Of a stretch of 64,000 nt of DNA, positions 47,103 through 58,679 are shown in pieces. The DNA comes from Pseudorasbora parva (Eukaryota > Chordata > Actinopteri > Cypriniformes > Gobionidae). The notes beneath the pieces were generated by a model, which did no database searches, was not told where the DNA came from, and worked only from the letters and a program-made list of their open reading frames with translations. Location: the NCBI RefSeq assembly GCF_024679245.1, contig NC_090178.1, forward strand, positions 49,934,831 through 49,998,830, given 5' to 3'. Position 1 is the stretch's first letter, and every line of letters begins with the position of its first letter. The translations under genes and the position numbers were made by a program.

Positions 47103-47450
47103 ATTATTAGATTAGATTGTTTATTTAGCCACACGACAATGCCGGTGGAATTTTTTTTCAGTACAGTATGTTTAAGCTCTACATCATCATACATTACAAA
47201 CAACAAATAGACAATACACTTCACAACATGTAGCAATACAAGATACAGAGGGTACATGACCATGCTAGTGTATGAGAGAAAAAACTAAACTAAAGAGAGG
47301 AGTTCAGAGTCCTGATGACTATGGGGAAAAAGCTGTTTGTGAAGCGTTTGGTCTTGGTAGATAGTGACCTGTAGCGCCTCCCTGAAGGAAGGAGCTGAAA
47401 AAGGTGGTTCGCTGGATGTGAGGTGTCAGAGATAATTTTCCAAACGAATA
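47103..47450 (-). mobile_element. Retroelement 3' fragment at the end of the minisatellite
   Basis: The left junction GCACTTTTAT/TTATTATTAGATTAG mirrors the other two insertions. The body has AGTCCTGATGACTATGGGGA (forward text), a phrase common in 3' ends of fish LINE-like repeats. The array resumes after it (GATAGATGCACTTTTATGG). Class not determined. Confidence 0.5.
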
Positions 47451-47497
47451 AAGTGGATGGATCCACTTTTTTGATTGATAGATGCACTTTTATGGAC

Positions 47498-47904
47498 TTC
47501 AAAACTAAAGCAACCATTCACTGCCATTATAAAGCTTGGAGAACCCATGCAGGACACAGCGAGTAGCGAGTGCGTTTTCTTCAGTGCTGTGCCGTGTTTC
47601 TAAGGGAAAGGTAATATTGAATAGAGAGGGTTTGACCTCAGGGCAGACTAACGGCTGGAGGGGATTGGTTGTTGACATAACTTATTGAACATATAATTTT
47701 TTACAGTGTTTCCCTTTAATAAATGTCTGTGTGACAAAACATTATGATGTAGAACCACAGGACTGTTTTCAGAAGATTCTTGTGTTCATGGTTGTTTAGG
47801 CCTTTTTTTTAAGAATATTTAGCTACCTTACATACATTGAAATTGAAAACTTTTTTATATAAACTGACAATAATACGAATTGCTTAATTTCACAAAAATA
47901 TATA
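47498..47904. other. Intergenic stretch between minisatellite and hAT nest
   Basis: No exon, RNA gene or confident element seen. 47,500-47,700 resembles degraded repeat text. Confidence 0.4.
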
Positions 47905-49318
47905 ATCCATATCAGAGCCGGCCCTAGACCTTTGGGGGCCCTAAGCAAAATTTGGTTGGAGGCCCTTGACCGATTTAAGTAAGGCCTAAAGAAAAGCAAT
48001 GACTACCTTATAACTATACTGTACATATATCTACTATGTTACTTTAAAATGTTGTAGTCTATTAAATTATGTTTTAATTATTCTATGTAGCCTACTGTAT
48101 GATAATTATCTTTTTTTACGCTGCTGGTCCTGAGTACGTATTTCGTTCTTATGTGGCAACATAAGATACAGAACGTCAATAAAAGACCTTGAGTTCTTGA
48201 GTTGAGTTCCATGTTTGATGTCTAACAGGAAAATTATGATACCACTGAGCTGAATGGCAGTGCAGTGCAATGAACACACACGGATGAACTTGCTGAATAA
48301 AGACTGATAAAGTGATTTTCACTGACCATCAAAGAAACATTTTTAATTGACACCAGAGTTTAAAAGGCAAAAACAGCACACGATAACAAAGTTTGCTGGA
48401 CAAGAAATTGGTCAAGAAATTATTGCGATAAATGATAAGATTTTTCGTTCATTTTCATCTAAAAGAATGATAATGGCATAATAATGCAGGTACACCTTTT
48501 TTAAAGATCAATAAACTTTTATCTCTAAAGACTCTGATACGGAAAAATTTTTAAATATCCACAATAAATTAACAAAACAACCAAAAACAAGAAAAGCAAT
48601 GGACTCTCAGTCTGTTAACAAAAAATACACTTGAATAAATACCAAAAGCAATAAATAAAATTGATGAAAACTGCTTTAGGTACACATTAGGGGTGGCACG
48701 GTTCACAAAAGCCACGGTTCGGTTCGTATCACGGATTTAGGGTCACGGTTTTTAAGTTCTGTACGGTTGTTGTTGTTGTTTTTGCTTTTACTTGTTAAGA
48801 CTCCAGAAATTTACTTCAGCATAATATGATATATAGCTTACTTATCCACAATTCAGGATACAGTATTAACACAATTGTTAGATCATGTAATCATGCACAA
48901 ACTGAACTTGACCATCTCTGAGGAAAGCTAGGTGAGATTTTGATACAGCAAGAGAAAGACATTGATGACATGCTTTCATTTATTTGGCACAAAAAAAAGG
49001 ACAATGTGTATTGCTATCTCTACAGGAACTTATGTGCCTTTTTTAGACACAAATATTGAACTGAAGAATTAACTTGCATTTATCACACGGCCAACTTCAG
49101 TGTAGCTTTAAGCCTTGTTTATACTTGACGCGTCCGCACGAGCGCGGCAAAAATTGCGTCAACGAGGAGTGCGCGAGACCCAATTTCGCTTGGCGGTGTG
49201 CACGTCAAATTTTGTAACTTTGCGTGCGGCTCCGCAACCGAAGAAGCTCGAGGCGAATCTGGCCGAGCATGACGTCTCATCACGCCTGCACCCAGTCTGC
49301 GCTTCGAGTATAATAAAC

Positions 49319-51133
49319 CAAGGGCGTAGGTTTGGTCTCAGCTTTGGTGGGGACATCCCACCAGGTTTGCCCAGATTATATAGTCTATTATTTATTACTG
49401 AGTATGGAAATGCACCATAGTTTGGTAATGAACGATTATTAATTTATGAGGCTTTTCAGCCCAATCCAGTACCATAATAATAATAAAAGACAAAATACTC
49501 TTTAATTGTCAAGTTCATAAATGATTTTCAAAACTGATTTGGAAAAAAAAAACACAACATGCACACAAAATTACTTATTTTCAATATAAAAAATGATTTT
49601 GGACTGGATTTTTTTTTTTTTTTTTACCTCTTATCACATTATTGAGCATGTCAAAGATTAGTAACAACTTTAGATTTGATGCATTGTTAGTTTTTGTACA
49701 GGATCAGTTTTTGTTTCTCCCTCATTTACTGTTCGTGGCTGTTTTTGCCCCATTGACTTCCATTATAACCACATTTTTTGATTTTAAAGCCATAATGCTA
49801 TATAATCATGCACAATCACTTTTTATATTGAAAATAATAAGTTATTTTGTTTGTAAGTTTTTTTTTTTCCAAACCAGTTTTGAATCAGTTTTTGAAAATC
49901 ATTTATGAACTTGGCATTTAAAGAGTGATAGTAGTGATAAGAGTGACAATTAATCAAGTACAACAGCTCAACAATAAACATGGAATCAAGTATGCAAACT
50001 TGCAGCAGAACACATTTTATATTATTTTACATTTGATTATTTTATTTATTTCTAAAGAACTCTTTAATAGCCTATATTGGTGCACTTTAAAGGGATGGCT
50101 CACCCAAGAATAAAAATCCTGTCATCATTTACTCGCCCTCATGATGTTCCAAACCTGTATGAGTTTATTTGTTCTGCTGAACACAAAAGAAGATTTTAAA
50201 GGAAGTTTGTAACCAGGCTGCTTTGGGGGCACCATTGACTTCCATGGTAGGAATTCAACATAACAAAGAAATTTATACAGGTTTAAAAAGGAAATTGACA
50301 GATTTTTCATTTTTGGGTGCACTGTCTCTTTAAGCAGTCATTTTGAACCAGTAACCACTTTACTGAAAAAAATGTTCTGAAATTCAAACATTAAATTACA
50401 TTTTCTTTATTAATTTACTATTATGACTATATTATTATGCAATTATTTGTCACATTTTTATCTAAATATTTTTTAAATGTCAAACTTTATATGACAGGAT
50501 TATTTATTATTAATATAGCCTATAGCTAAATTATAAATTAATAACATTAATTAGGCTATAATCTATTAATTAACCGGTCTAATGTCTAGAAAAATAAGTC
50601 TGCCAAGCTTTGATAATGTATGGAATATTATATTAATATATTATCCATTAAATGGCCTACCTAGAAGCACGGATGTGTCCGTCATCGCTGCTGCTTTCAG
50701 TCAGACAGTCTGAGACACTGAAATGCTTCTCTGCAAAGGCTGCAGTTTGTCTTGGGGTCATCGTAAGTTACTGGACAGACTCACTGATACCTTTGTTTCT
50801 ATTCAGCCCTATATCTGGAAATCCTCTTGCGTTTAAACGGTGGACGCGAGCTCGACATGTTTTTAAAAAAGCGCGCAAGTTTACAGCGCATGTTCTCGAG
50901 ACTCCGTCGCTATGGCAGCAGCAAAGCTGCTAAAACCCAATCTTGTGTATCGCGTCCCGTATTGGTTTGATACGGCGGGACGCGTCATTTTGCTTGTAAA
51001 TACGGGAAGATACGGAATCGATCCATATAGCAGCACGAAGGAGTTTGCTAAAATATTGGTGGGGACAATTTAGCCATCTTAAAATATTGATTGGGACTAG
51101 TACCTAGCGTCCCCCCCTAAACCTACGCCCATG
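49319..51133. mobile_element. hAT-type element nested in the previous one, duplication TAATAAAC
   Basis: Ends CAAGGGCGTAGGTTTGG and (reverse complement) CATGGGCGTAGGTTTAGG. Perfect TAATAAAC at 49,311-49,318 and 51,134-51,141. Itself holds a TTAA element at 50,091. Short open frames inside are not recognised. Confidence 0.85.
50091..50329. mobile_element. TTAA MITE (AGGGATRGYTCACCC family)
   Basis: TTAA at 50,087-50,090 and 50,330-50,333. Begins AGGGATGGCTCACCCAAGAA and contains CTGTCATCATTTACTCGCCC and CATTGACTTCCATGG, a very common cyprinid repeat. A right-end fragment of the same family is at about 62,540-62,592. Confidence 0.82.
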
Positions 51134-51484
51134 TAATAAACACCTCCCCAAACAGATGAGGCGAGGTGCGTGCGCTCTCTAGGGGGCCCTCTGCAGGCCA
51201 CGGGGCCCTTTGCAATTGCAAAGGTCGCTTAGTGGCTGGGCCGGCTCTGATCCATATCTTTCTAGATAATTCTGTCCGATTTAGAGCAATATATTAAATA
51301 CAAATATATACATTCACCGCACATCTGTAGCACAAAAACACTATTACTTCAGCTGTTCAGCACCTAAAAATATAGAATAAACGTCTAATATTTTAATTAA
51401 TTACTTATTTTTGTTACGTTATGAATTATATTAGTATGATGAAGAGGATATTCAGTGCGCTAGATGGCGCTAAATGAACGTAAT

Positions 51485-51754
51485 AACCGTGGCGCATGCG
51501 CAGTACGCTCTATGGCCACTGCGCATGCGCATTGGGCACATGGAGCCAGAATAAGTTGTAGCTATTATCTCCGGGTAGTGTTTTAGGCGAAAATATCATC
51601 CGTTTCGTTTTCTTTTCTTAATAACAAGTACAGTATGTGTTATTTTGCACGTATTGTCCAGAGTGTGCTATAGTCCGGCGGTGTTTGTTGATAAAGTCCT
51701 ATAGCAGGTGTGTGTGTGTGTGTGTGTTGATCCGCTCGTCTGAAGCCGAGTGAG
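51485..51754 (+). promoter_or_regulatory. med18: med18 promoter and 5'UTR with two NRF1-type sites
   Basis: Two copies of the palindrome GCGCATGCGC lie at 51492-51501 and 51521-51530, 29 bp apart, about 225-265 bp before the med18 ATG. They fit the NRF1 consensus (YGCGCAYGCGCR), a common driver of TATA-less housekeeping promoters. No TATA box is evident. The 5'UTR holds a short GT run (51707-51727) just before the coding start. Transcription start not determinable. Confidence 0.65.
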
Positions 51755-51827
51755 ATGGAGGCTCCCCCGGTCACTGTGATGCCCGTCACGGGTGGAACCA
51801 TCAATATGATGGAGTATCTGCTGCAAG
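51755..51827 (+). CDS. med18: med18 coding exon 1 (residues 1-24)
   Basis: ATG GAG GCT CCC CCG ... encodes MEAPPVTVMPVTGGTINMME followed by YLLQ, nearly identical to the vertebrate MED18 N-terminus (MEAPPVTMMPVTGGTINMMEY). Ends CAAG|GTGAAG; the final G pairs with GC of exon 2 to make Gly25. MED18 is a Mediator head-module subunit that pairs with MED20 to form the movable jaw contacting RNA polymerase II. Intron 1 is 5.7 kb and carries the palindrome lattice. Confidence 0.96.
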
Positions 51828-52299
51828 GTGAAGCCATCAATGCATAAACATACACATATTAATACACATATTAATGCACTACTATTCTAATCTTAAACGG
51901 TTAGTTCACCCAAAAATGAATCTTGTCAGTCAGGTGAACATGTTTATAATATAATATTTGAAGGGTTTCAAACATGGGACTGTTTTTGTTGTAATCTCGT
52001 GGATCTTTTGTGTAGATTCTTCTATAGACACCAAAAGAAACGTAAAAACCCAAATGAGTTTAACAGTGGTTGGTTATTAATAACATGAAGATAATGTTCC
52101 TGAAACTAAAATAAGTTGTGTTAGTTATGGTCACCCTTTGCAAGTTATTAACCCTTATATATAATAAAGAGAAGAGACTGGTGTAACTTCGGTCATTGTT
52201 TACTCCGACCTCTTTTGCACACCTGAGATTTTATCAGGTAGTCTCGCGATAATAACGTCACACAGAATGTTGTACTCGGTGTAACTGAGGCATTATATG

Positions 52300-54190
52300 G
52301 CAAGCCGGCTTAGCATTAAATACACCTTCGCATACTAGTCATAAATCAGTTTTGACTAGTCATAATTCCAGTTCCAGATATCTCCTCTGCAATTTTGACT
52401 AGTCGTTATTGCACTTAAGATATCTACAATGTGATTGTGACTAGTCATAATATGGATTGAAGATATCTACAATGTTAATTTGACTAGTCATAATATACAT
52501 TCAAGATATCTATAATGCTATTTTGACTAGTCACAATCTTCCATTGACTTCCATTGGAAAATATTTCCAGATATCTTCAAATGAGTTTTGACTAGTAGAA
52601 ATTGTAATTAAAGATATCTTTAATTGGTTTAATACTAGGCATAAATCTAATTAGAGATATCTCAAATTACAATTGCACTAGTCATAATTAAATTAGAGAT
52701 ATCTCTAACTGAATTATTACTAGTAAAAATTATAATTAGAGATATCTCTAACTGGTTTTTGACTAGTCATAATCACATTTAAGATATCTTTAATTCATCA
52801 AATTTAAAGATATCTAAAATACATTTGTAGATATCTGCAAATAATTTATTACTAGTCAAATTATAATTGAAGATATCTTGAATTGGATTTTTGTCTAGGC
52901 AAAACTTAATACGAGATATCTTGAATTGGAGTTCTTCCTAGTCGAAACTCATTTAAAGATATCTTGAATTTAATTATGATATCTCTGTCTGATTTTTGAC
53001 TAGAACGATCTTTCTTTGGAGATATCTGCAATTAGCTTTGTGACTAGGAAGAATATAAATGTAGATATCTGGAATTAACATTCTGACTAGTCAAAACTCC
53101 TTTATAGATATCTTAAACATGCATGCAAATATGCCTTAGCTAAGCCACACCTTAAACATTTTATTAACCAATCCTACCGCAGAAACCGTTGTCATCTGCC
53201 ATTTTGTTTAAGAATTGTATAATAAAAGTCCTCCGTCTTTGGTCATTTTAAACTCCTTTATACAGAAGGAAATCAAACGTATGAAAATAAAAACGTACCT
53301 GGGACATGTGTAAAAGTGACATATAATATGCTGAGAAGATCAAGAAGGTTGTTGTCTTATTCTAGGCTATATATTCAAGTAATAACTAATGTTGAGATGT
53401 GCATGCTGTGGATTAAATTGTGTTAGTTTTTATTCCCAAACGAACACATTTAAAGCTAAGCATTTGGCCTTATTTTTGGTGCAACATTACATATGTTATA
53501 ATTTTTAAATAACTTTTCGAAACACACTGGTGCTCATCACTCAACACAGCAGAATATCACATCGCAGATCTTTTGCTATAATACAATACACCACTCCCAC
53601 CTTGTGGATTATTACCTTTATGACACGAGTAAACACAGCGCAATGTAGCCTACTAATCAATGTAATCAGTAGCTACATCATGTTAATATTATTTAAACAT
53701 TTATTAACCTGTAATCTTTTTAAAATCATTCTTAAATGTTTTTGACTGGGTCTGCTGGAGACATTTAATCATATGCATCCAAATGTTGTCACTCGTCGAT
53801 TATTGGTGGAAAATGTCCTCACGTCACAACCCTACACAACAGCGCAGATTTGACTAGGAGCAGGTACAATTCAGATATCTTAAAATAGAGTTGTGACTAG
53901 TCGAAATTGAATTAGAGATATCTCTAATTACCTTTGCGTATGTGTGACGCGTCTATTGAAGATATCTCTGACCTCATTACAGATATCTTTAAAAGAGTTT
54001 TGACTAGTCAAAATGTGTTTAGAGATATCTCGAATCAGATTTCTTACTAGTGCAATTATAATTGCAGATATCTCTAATTTTCATTTTGACTAGTCGAATT
54101 ATAATTATCACTAGTCAAAATACAATTGTTACTATCTTTAAATATATTTATAGATAGTCAGACAAAGGTTTAAATGCTAAAATGGCTTGC
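52300..54190. mobile_element. Foldback-like element built from a palindrome lattice (med18 intron 1)
   Basis: Imperfect inverted ends GCAAGCCGGCTTAGCATT and (reverse complement) GCAAGCCATTTTAGCATTT. Two lattice blocks (52,334-53,112 and 53,853-54,158) consist of the palindromic hexamers ACTAGT and GATATC, mostly alternating, one every 21-22 bp. They are often extended to TTGACTAGTCAA and AGAGATATCTCT. Between the blocks is 740 bp of ordinary AT-rich sequence without an ORF of note. No clear target duplication. Element status is inferred; the lattice itself is directly visible. Confidence 0.6.
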
Positions 54191-54197
54191 GATAGCA

Positions 54198-55830
54198 TTA
54201 GGCTTGTTTGAGATGCGCCTGGCCTCGCCTGAAATAAAGGCGAGACTAGGCGGCTGCAGTGAGGGGAGGAGTGAAAAAAGAGCAGGCAAGCCGGACAGTT
54301 CTCTCTTCTCGTAGTGGATCAGACACCTGCGAGATCAGTTGCAGATATCGCGGGATTCACACTCGTGCGCTCTGTTGCTGATCAACTGGATGTCATTTAA
54401 AGCTACACTGTGTGATATTTTCCCCCATCTAGCGGTGTAAAGGTATATGACCATCCAGTGAATATTAGTTTCTGCTCCTCTCAATTTCGATTTCGTTTCA
54501 ACTCCTACGGTGGCCGATTTAGTCATGGCTTCCAGTTCGACCTCTTCGGTGAGTGTTGCTTCAACTCAAGTGATGAGGTAATTTTTTTAAAACTATTATA
54601 ATTTGCAGTTATTTAATTAACCAAATGATCTATGATCAAATTAATCTATGTAAAATGAATAATAGTTTTACGTTTTCGTTATTTTTAACCAGTTCATTGC
54701 TAACATCAGCTATCAGGTTCCCAGACGAATGCAAGCTCTTAGTAAAGTAACTTTTATCAGTGCTATCGTTATTCTGTATATTGTACGACACCACTAGCGT
54801 AAGGCAAACAAATTATAATGCAATTCAAATATTAATCTCATGTTATCCGTCATAGAACACGGATTTATGTTATAAGGTAAACAATACTTTTTCATCATTG
54901 ACGCGAGGAAAACTATCCTAGACGTCGTTCTAGTGTTATGCTCAGCACACCATGATATAATTAGCCAAGCAACAATAAAACTTCCAATATACACAAATAG
55001 GCTGAATTAATATTACCTGTCGAGAAGAAAGCAGGCAACGTCGGCGTCCTTTTTAAAATCGTTGCTCCTCATGAGCTCTTTCCATCTTGGAAAGGCCACT
55101 CCAGTATTTACTTTTGTCTTGTTGATTTGCCTGTCGCGTTGCCGTCTTAATTCTCTTTTCCGCTTCCTTGGCGACTCTGATACATATCCCGTAATATTAC
55201 TAGGTCCCCGACCCGAGTCGAATTCGGTAATCAATTCCGGGACGTGGTTGCTTTCACACAGAAGGCGACCCGGCAATGCTCCGGGAATATTGCGGGTCCG
55301 ACGTGCAGTGTGAAAGGGGCTCAAGAGTGATCCTCCATCATCATAGCAGCCTCAAGCAATCCCCCTCTTCACATTCGACACGGTGCCATCGAGTGTAAAA
55401 ACGCGAAAGGCGAAGCTCTAATTTACGGGTATGTCCCTCTTTGGCAAATGTACTTTCAAGATGGAGGAGCAACATGGCGACCGCCATCCGAACTAATTTA
55501 TACACATAACATTAAATCAGAGTTTTAAAATCAAACATTTAAAAAAAAGAAAAATACATCACGGTTGTTTAAAACAATAAGCATTAAGCTGTGTCGTCAG
55601 CAAGTCGTTTCCCATCATGCTTTTGCTCAGTGCAGTCGGTGGAGAGCAACTGCGCTCGAATGCAGAATCCGACACGCCCGCCTCGCCATCGCGAGAGATT
55701 TTTGACATACGTCAGCATGATGTCAGAGCAAGGCGGACCGCCCTCGGACACATTTCTAACCGGCATGCATCTCGCGCTGATCACCGGTGATCGGTTCTGC
55801 GCAGATTTTGCTCATCTCAAACAAGCCTAA
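54198..55830. mobile_element. DNA element with TTAGGCTTGTTTGAGATG ends
   Basis: 18-bp identical inverted ends at 54,198-54,215 and 55,813-55,830. A target duplication is not obvious. Nested: the end of a further element at 54,398 (AAAGCTACACTGTGTGATAT) and a copy of the AGCCCCTTTC family at 55,180-55,322. Confidence 0.72.
55180..55322. mobile_element. Half copy of the AGCCCCTTTC element
   Basis: In inverted orientation relative to 10,062-10,200. Shares CCGGGAATATTGCGGG, GGCGACCCGGCAATGC and GAATTCGGTAATCAATTC. Confidence 0.65.
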
Positions 55831-55883
55831 TAACTACAGGCAGTGGCGTAACTTTGTTTTAAAAAGTGGGTGGGACATAAATT

Positions 55884-55987
55884 GCGTATCGTATGCACGC
55901 GAAAAACTGTGTACTATATGCACGCTAAAATGAGCTTTGGCATGCTTATGGTAACGTTACGCAGTTTTTCGCGTGCATATGATACGC
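55884..55987. repeat. 26-bp inverted repeat (hairpin)
   Basis: GCGTATCGTATGCACGCGAA + AAACTG at 55,884-55,909 pairs with its near-complement at 55,962-55,987 (one A/T change), loop 52 nt. Likely a small MITE core. 55,831-56,490 otherwise shows nothing recognisable. Confidence 0.7.
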
Positions 55988-56494
55988 ACTATATGGCGTA
56001 TTAAGGGGGGTGGCATTGCTGATACAATGTTATATCAGATGTAAAATATGTACAATAACAATTGCAGAAAATTTTGAATTAAGATGTCCGGAAATTAACT
56101 AAAGTTAATTTATTGATATAGATCTCGTTTAATTATTGCATCTTAACACAATATAGCGTTGTGCCAAGATTTTTCCTGTGAATAACGGCAAATAGATTTA
56201 CACACTTTGCTTATAAACCCTGGTCTAGTCTGTTAAACTTGTCAGAAGTTCTCGTTTCTAATCTGCCCTCGTAGCCTATTTGTTCTCTCATCAAAACCGA
56301 ATACGATCAGTACATCAAGAGCAGGGACAGTTTTTGTGCATTTTGTCTCGTGATCTGACCGGAACAAATAGAAAGTGTCTGGATGTTTACTACAAGATGT
56401 TTCAGTTTTCACATATTTCTTCTCCCCGAAAGTTGCTGACATTAACAGGGTTTACACGGGTCTAACAAAACAATTTTTGACCTTAAGGCTTTAA

Positions 56495-56873
56495 AGGGTT
56501 AGTTCACCCAAAAATGAATCTTCTGTCATTAACTCCTCTCCCTAATGTCGCTCCACACCCGTAAGACCTCCGTTCTCTTGAATCTCTTGAAGCATCCAAA
56601 ATACATTTAGTTTATTTTTGGACCCAAATGTATTTCCGATGCTTCAAGAGACTCTAATTAACCCACTGATGTCTCATATGGACTACTGTGATGATGTTTT
56701 TATTCCCTTTCTGGACATGGACAGTATAGTGTGCATACACTTGCATACGCTCTCGGACTAAATATAAAATATCTTAAACTGTGTGTGAAGATGAGCGGAG
56801 GTCTTACGGGTGTGGAGCGACATTAGGGAGACGAGTTAATGACAGAAGTTTCATTTCTGGGGGAACTAACCCT
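56495..56873. mobile_element. Palindromic TTAA element, copy 4 (short)
   Basis: TTAA at 56,491-56,494 and 56,874-56,877. Ends AGGGTTAGTTCACCCAAAAA and (reverse complement) AGGGTTAGTTCCCCCAGAAA. The left arm is internally deleted, leaving a shortened palindrome. Lies in med18 intron 1. Confidence 0.82.
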
Positions 56874-56877
56874 TTAA

Positions 56878-57501
56878 CACCGTTCCGCAGATTTTTCAAA
56901 AAGTTCTGTGTAGAAATCACATAATTCCACAGGTTCCGTGTGATGACCAAGCAGCTCCCGCGATCTTTCCTGAAGCCGATACTGAAGTGAGTTAAACTGC
57001 AGTTCCTCCACTGGCCACTAGAGCGGCTCCAGAAGGAGCAGAACCTCACTGAGCTCATGTTAAAATGCCCAACTTTACAGCAGAAAAACACATGTTTACA
57101 GTCTGGGACACATTGTGGTTTTGGTCTACACGGCTAATTTTGACCCTCATGATGACTGTGAGGGGGTGAATTATTTTATAACTCATTCGTTTACGTTTCG
57201 TTTACGTAAGCCTTAAAGTTCTGCATAATTAAGGGCGTGGTTACTTTGAGTGACAGGTGGATTAGCCATTTATCCGCCGTCTATAGTCATTGTGTCACCT
57301 AAGCTCCGCCCACATCCCACCATTTTCTGTTGTCTGGGAGTGACGCGTGATGACTCGCTCACAAGATGGCGACGCCCATCTCGTCTCTACGCTTCAGAAC
57401 GGCTCATCGGCATCCTATGGGTGATGTCACGGACACTACGGCCATATTTCTTTACAGTCTATGGTGATGACGTATTGGTGTTGTTGTGTTGTGTTCCACA
57501 G
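56878..57501. other. Distal med18 intron 1
   Basis: Repeat-like text at 57,260-57,470 (TCTATAGTCATTG ... CTTTACAGTCTATGG) looks like an old inverted-end element. No additional exon seen. Confidence 0.4.
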
Positions 57502-58055
57502 GCAGTGTGCTGGACCAGTCGCTGGAGAGTCTCCTGCATCGCCTCAGAGGTCTGTGTGATAACATGGAGGCGGAGAGCTTTGCGGATCATGAGCTGGTGT
57601 ATCTGCTGAAGGGTCAGCAGGGCAACCCGTTCCTCCTGCGGGCGCGGCGCTCGCTGCTCCACCCCTCCGCCCCCTGGCACCTGCGCTACCTGGGCCAGCC
57701 CGAGGTGGGCGATAAGAGCCGCCACGCCCTGGTGAGGAACTGTGTGGATGTGGCCGCCTCGCACAGCCTGCCCGACTTCCTCAATGAGATGGGCTTCCGC
57801 ATGGACCATGAGTTCGTGGCCAAGGGCCAGGTGTTCCGCAAGGGGCCAATGAAGGTGGTGGTGAGCAAACTGTCCCGCGTGCTGGTGCCAGGAAACACGG
57901 AGAACACGGAGCCGCTGTCTTTATCCTATCTGGTGGAGCTGAGCGTGCTGGCTCCAGCCGGACAGGACACGATGTCTGAGGACATGAGGAGCTTCGCTGA
58001 GCAGCTGAAGCCACTGGTGCACCTGGAGAAGATCGACCCCAAACGCCTCATGTAG
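57502..58055 (+). CDS. med18: med18 coding exon 2 (residues 25-208, stop)
   Basis: Acceptor TGTTCCACAG|GC. Reads GSVLDQSLESLLHRLRGLCD and continues with conserved MED18 blocks: NMEAESFADHELVYLLKGQQ, APWHLRYLGQPEVGDKSRHA, LVRNCVDVA, EMGFRMDHEFVAKGQVFRKG, LVPGN, SLSYLVELSVLAPAGQD, and the C-terminus FAEQLKPLVHLEKIDPKRLM. Total length with exon 1 is 208 residues, the same as human MED18, so the protein is complete and undamaged. GC-rich relative to its surroundings. The stop is TAG at 58053-58055, followed at once by a CA tract and six further copies of the last coding segment. Confidence 0.97.
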
Positions 58056-58091
<36 letters not shown>

Positions 58092-58174
58092 TGTCTGAGG
58101 ACATGAGGAGCTTCGCTGAGCAGCTGAAGCCACTGGTGCACCTGGAGAAGATCGACCCCAAACGCCTCATGTAG

Positions 58175-58214
<40 letters not shown>

Positions 58215-58296
58215 TGTCTGAGGACATGAGGAGCTTCGCTGAGCAGCTGAAGCCACTGGTGCACCTGGAGAAGATCGACCCCAAACGCCTCATGTA

Positions 58297-58349
<53 letters not shown>

Positions 58350-58432
58350 TGTCTGAGGACATGAGGAGCTTCGCTGAGCAGCTGAAGCCTCTGGTGCACC
58401 TGGAGAAGATCGACCTCAAACGCCTCATGTAG

Positions 58433-58468
<36 letters not shown>

Positions 58469-58645
58469 TGTCTGAGGACATGAGGAGCTTCGCTGAGCAG
58501 CTGAAGCCACTGGTGCACCTGGAGAAGATCGACCCCAAACGCCTCATGTAGATACACACACACACACACACACACACACGATGTCTGAGGACATGAGGAG
58601 CTTTGCTGTGCACCTGAAGAAGATCGACCCCAAACGCCTCATGTA

Positions 58646-58679
<34 letters not shown>

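Larger units (their letters stand above)
39640..47497. repeat. 21-bp minisatellite interrupted by three retroelements
   Basis: Unit ATGCACTTTTATGATGGACA+G, 21 bp, with common GGATAG, ACGTTTAT and ACTATTAT variants. Blocks: a partial unit with a GGAT microsatellite (39,640-39,761), 39,967-40,270, 44,257-47,102 and 47,473-47,497. A large segment is itself duplicated: 44,711-45,413 and 45,983-46,685 carry the same variant order. The 21-bp period keeps several frames open on both strands (MHFYDGQ, CTFMMDR, VHLSIIK, SASIHHK), with no sign that any is a gene. Confidence 0.93.
47913..51249. mobile_element. hAT-type element, 3.3 kb, duplication ATCCATAT
   Basis: Ends CAGAGCCGGCCCTAGACC and (reverse complement) CAGAGCCGGCCCAGCCAC. 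Perfect ATCCATAT at 47,905-47,912 and 51,250-51,257. It contains other insertions: a left end of a further hAT (AGGGGTGGCACGGTTCAC at 48,689), an inverted-end unit at 49,112-49,318, and a complete nested element at 49,319. Confidence 0.87.

Noticed and set aside
39925..47110. Frames repeating MHFYDGQ, CTFMMDR, SASIHHK and VHLSIIK
   Set aside because: Artefacts of a 21-bp tandem unit; many frames and both strands are open.
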